64,000 nucleotides of DNA from Streptococcus sanguinis (GTDB lineage Bacteria; Bacillota; Bacilli; Lactobacillales; Streptococcaceae), in assembly GCF_900475275.1 (NCBI RefSeq), contig NZ_LS483364.1:1116001-1180000 (forward strand), given 5' to 3'. The position numbers and the translations under genes are program-made. Shown here piece after piece: positions 63,332-64,000 of this stretch. A model generated the notes under the pieces. That model made no database searches. It saw only the letters and a list, made by a program, of their open reading frames with translations, and was not told the DNA's origin. Each line of letters starts with the position of its first letter. Within the stretch, counting starts at the first letter, position 1.

Positions 63332-64000
63332 TTAGTTCAAGCCCTCATAGAGCGGAAAAGCGTCCGTTAGTTCGCGAACTTCCGCCCGCACTTGATTCAG
63401 CACTGCTTCGTTTTCAGCGTTTTCCAGAGCCTTGATAATAAGCTCGGCTACCTTGATACTTTCTGTTACACCAAAGCCTCGAGCTGCAATGGCTGCTGTA
63501 CCGATACGAATCCCGCTAGTCTTAAATGGTGACAAAGTCTCGTAAGGGATGGAGTTTTTATTAAGCGTGATATTAACCTCATCCAAGAGATTTTGCGCTA
63601 CTTTCCCATTTTCTACAACTTTAGTGACATCAACCAAGAAAAGATGATTTTCAGTACCGTCAGAAATCACACGGAACTTATCATGCTGACGGAAGACTTG
63701 GGCCATAGCTTGGGCATTATCCAAAATCTGCTGGGCATAAACCTTGAAAGCTGGGTCAAGCACTTCTTTAAATGCAACTGCTTTGGCTGCAATGACATGC
63801 TCCAATGGTCCGCCTTGAATTCCTGGGAAGATAGCTGAGTTGATCTTCTTAGCCAATTCTTCATCATTTGTCAAGATCAAGCCGCCGCGAGGGCCACGCA
63901 AGGTCTTGTGGGTCGTCGTGGTTGTGATATCCGCATAAGGCACAGGGCTAGGATGGAGGCCAGCAGCAACCAAACCAGCGATGTGAGCCATATCTACCAT
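63332..64000 (-). CDS. glyA: Serine hydroxymethyltransferase, C-terminal part (partial)
   Basis: The C-terminal 222 residues of GlyA; the frame stays open to the window edge at 64000, so the 5' end is missing. The PLP lysine is in [15 protein letters not shown], preceded by [15 protein letters not shown]. The enzyme converts serine and THF to glycine and methylene-THF, the cofactor also used by TrmFO, and works with Fhs in one-carbon supply. It heads the glyA-nucleoid protein-pvaA operon. Confidence 0.95.
   Translation of the reverse strand: MVDMAHIAGLVAAGLHPSPVPYADITTTTTHKTLRGPRGGLILTNDEELAKKINSAIFPGIQGGPLEHVIAAKAVAFKEVLDPAFKVYAQQILDNAQAMAQVFRQHDKFRVISDGTENHLFLVDVTKVVENGKVAQNLLDEVNITLNKNSIPYETLSPFKTSGIRIGTAAIAARGFGVTESIKVAELIIKALENAENEAVLNQVRAEVRELTDAFPLYEGLN

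Overview
This window is a stretch of low-GC Gram-positive chromosome from a viridans-type Streptococcus, closest in feel to the sanguinis/gordonii/mitis relatives. Gene order (parC-ilvE-rpsA, ldh-gyrA-srtA, rex-prs-relQ-nadK-rluD-pta, dprA-topA-trmFO, the pyruvate/acetoin dehydrogenase operon with lplA and xerS, ffh-ylxM, guaA, glyA) and individual proteins match what I remember of streptococcal genomes. No prophage, IS element, CRISPR array or rRNA was seen. Gene calls rest on reading the translations; no database search was run.

Layout. 1-4.1 kb: end of parC, ilvE behind a perfect CodY box, three tRNAs (Tyr, Gln, Arg-CCG), rpsA and a NUDIX hydrolase. 4.1-9.4 kb: ldh divergent from gyrA, then srtA and radC. 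9.4-14.4 kb (minus strand): class I amidotransferase, rex, two small DUF proteins, a NifS-like desulfurase, prs and a CYTH protein. 14.5-19.1 kb (plus): relQ-nadK-rluD-pta-mutY; MutY has no cysteines, so it is a clusterless form. 19.1-23.4 kb (minus): thioredoxin-like protein, pgm, and a panT-coaC-coaB CoA module. 23.5-27.6 kb (plus): fhs, two GNATs, a lipoprotein and an AlkD-like protein. 27.6-28.3 kb: a non-coding locus with a promoter/terminator-bounded small RNA and a 175-bp structured tandem repeat, followed by asd and dapA. 30.6-43.1 kb: ATP-cone protein, rbgA, rnhB, orphan LicT-type antiterminator, O-acetyltransferase, competence gene dprA with a cin-box, topA, MNT-fold protein plus lipoprotein, trmFO, and an esterase-esterase-ATP-grasp trio. 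43.3-49.5 kb: 2-oxoacid dehydrogenase operon in which the lipoyl domain sits on E3 rather than E2, with a 350-bp structured spacer inside it, then lplA.

50.4-51.6 kb holds xerS and, just upstream of it, a 31-bp match to the streptococcal dif site (difSL). This marks the window as the chromosome-dimer-resolution and replication-terminus region. Gene orientation agrees: genes are mostly plus strand to the left and almost all minus strand to the right (guaA excepted). 51.7-64 kb (minus): MepB-like protein, an AT-rich operon of two membrane proteins and a DUF915 hydrolase, ffh-ylxM, a GntR regulator divergent from guaA with a perfect inverted-repeat operator, a secreted DUF1002 protein, a second DUF915 hydrolase, then glyA (cut by the window edge)-nucleoid-associated protein-PvaA-like lysozyme.

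The least explained parts are the RNA locus upstream of asd, the spacer inside the dehydrogenase operon, the xerS promoter embedded in difSL, and the AT-rich membrane-protein operon.
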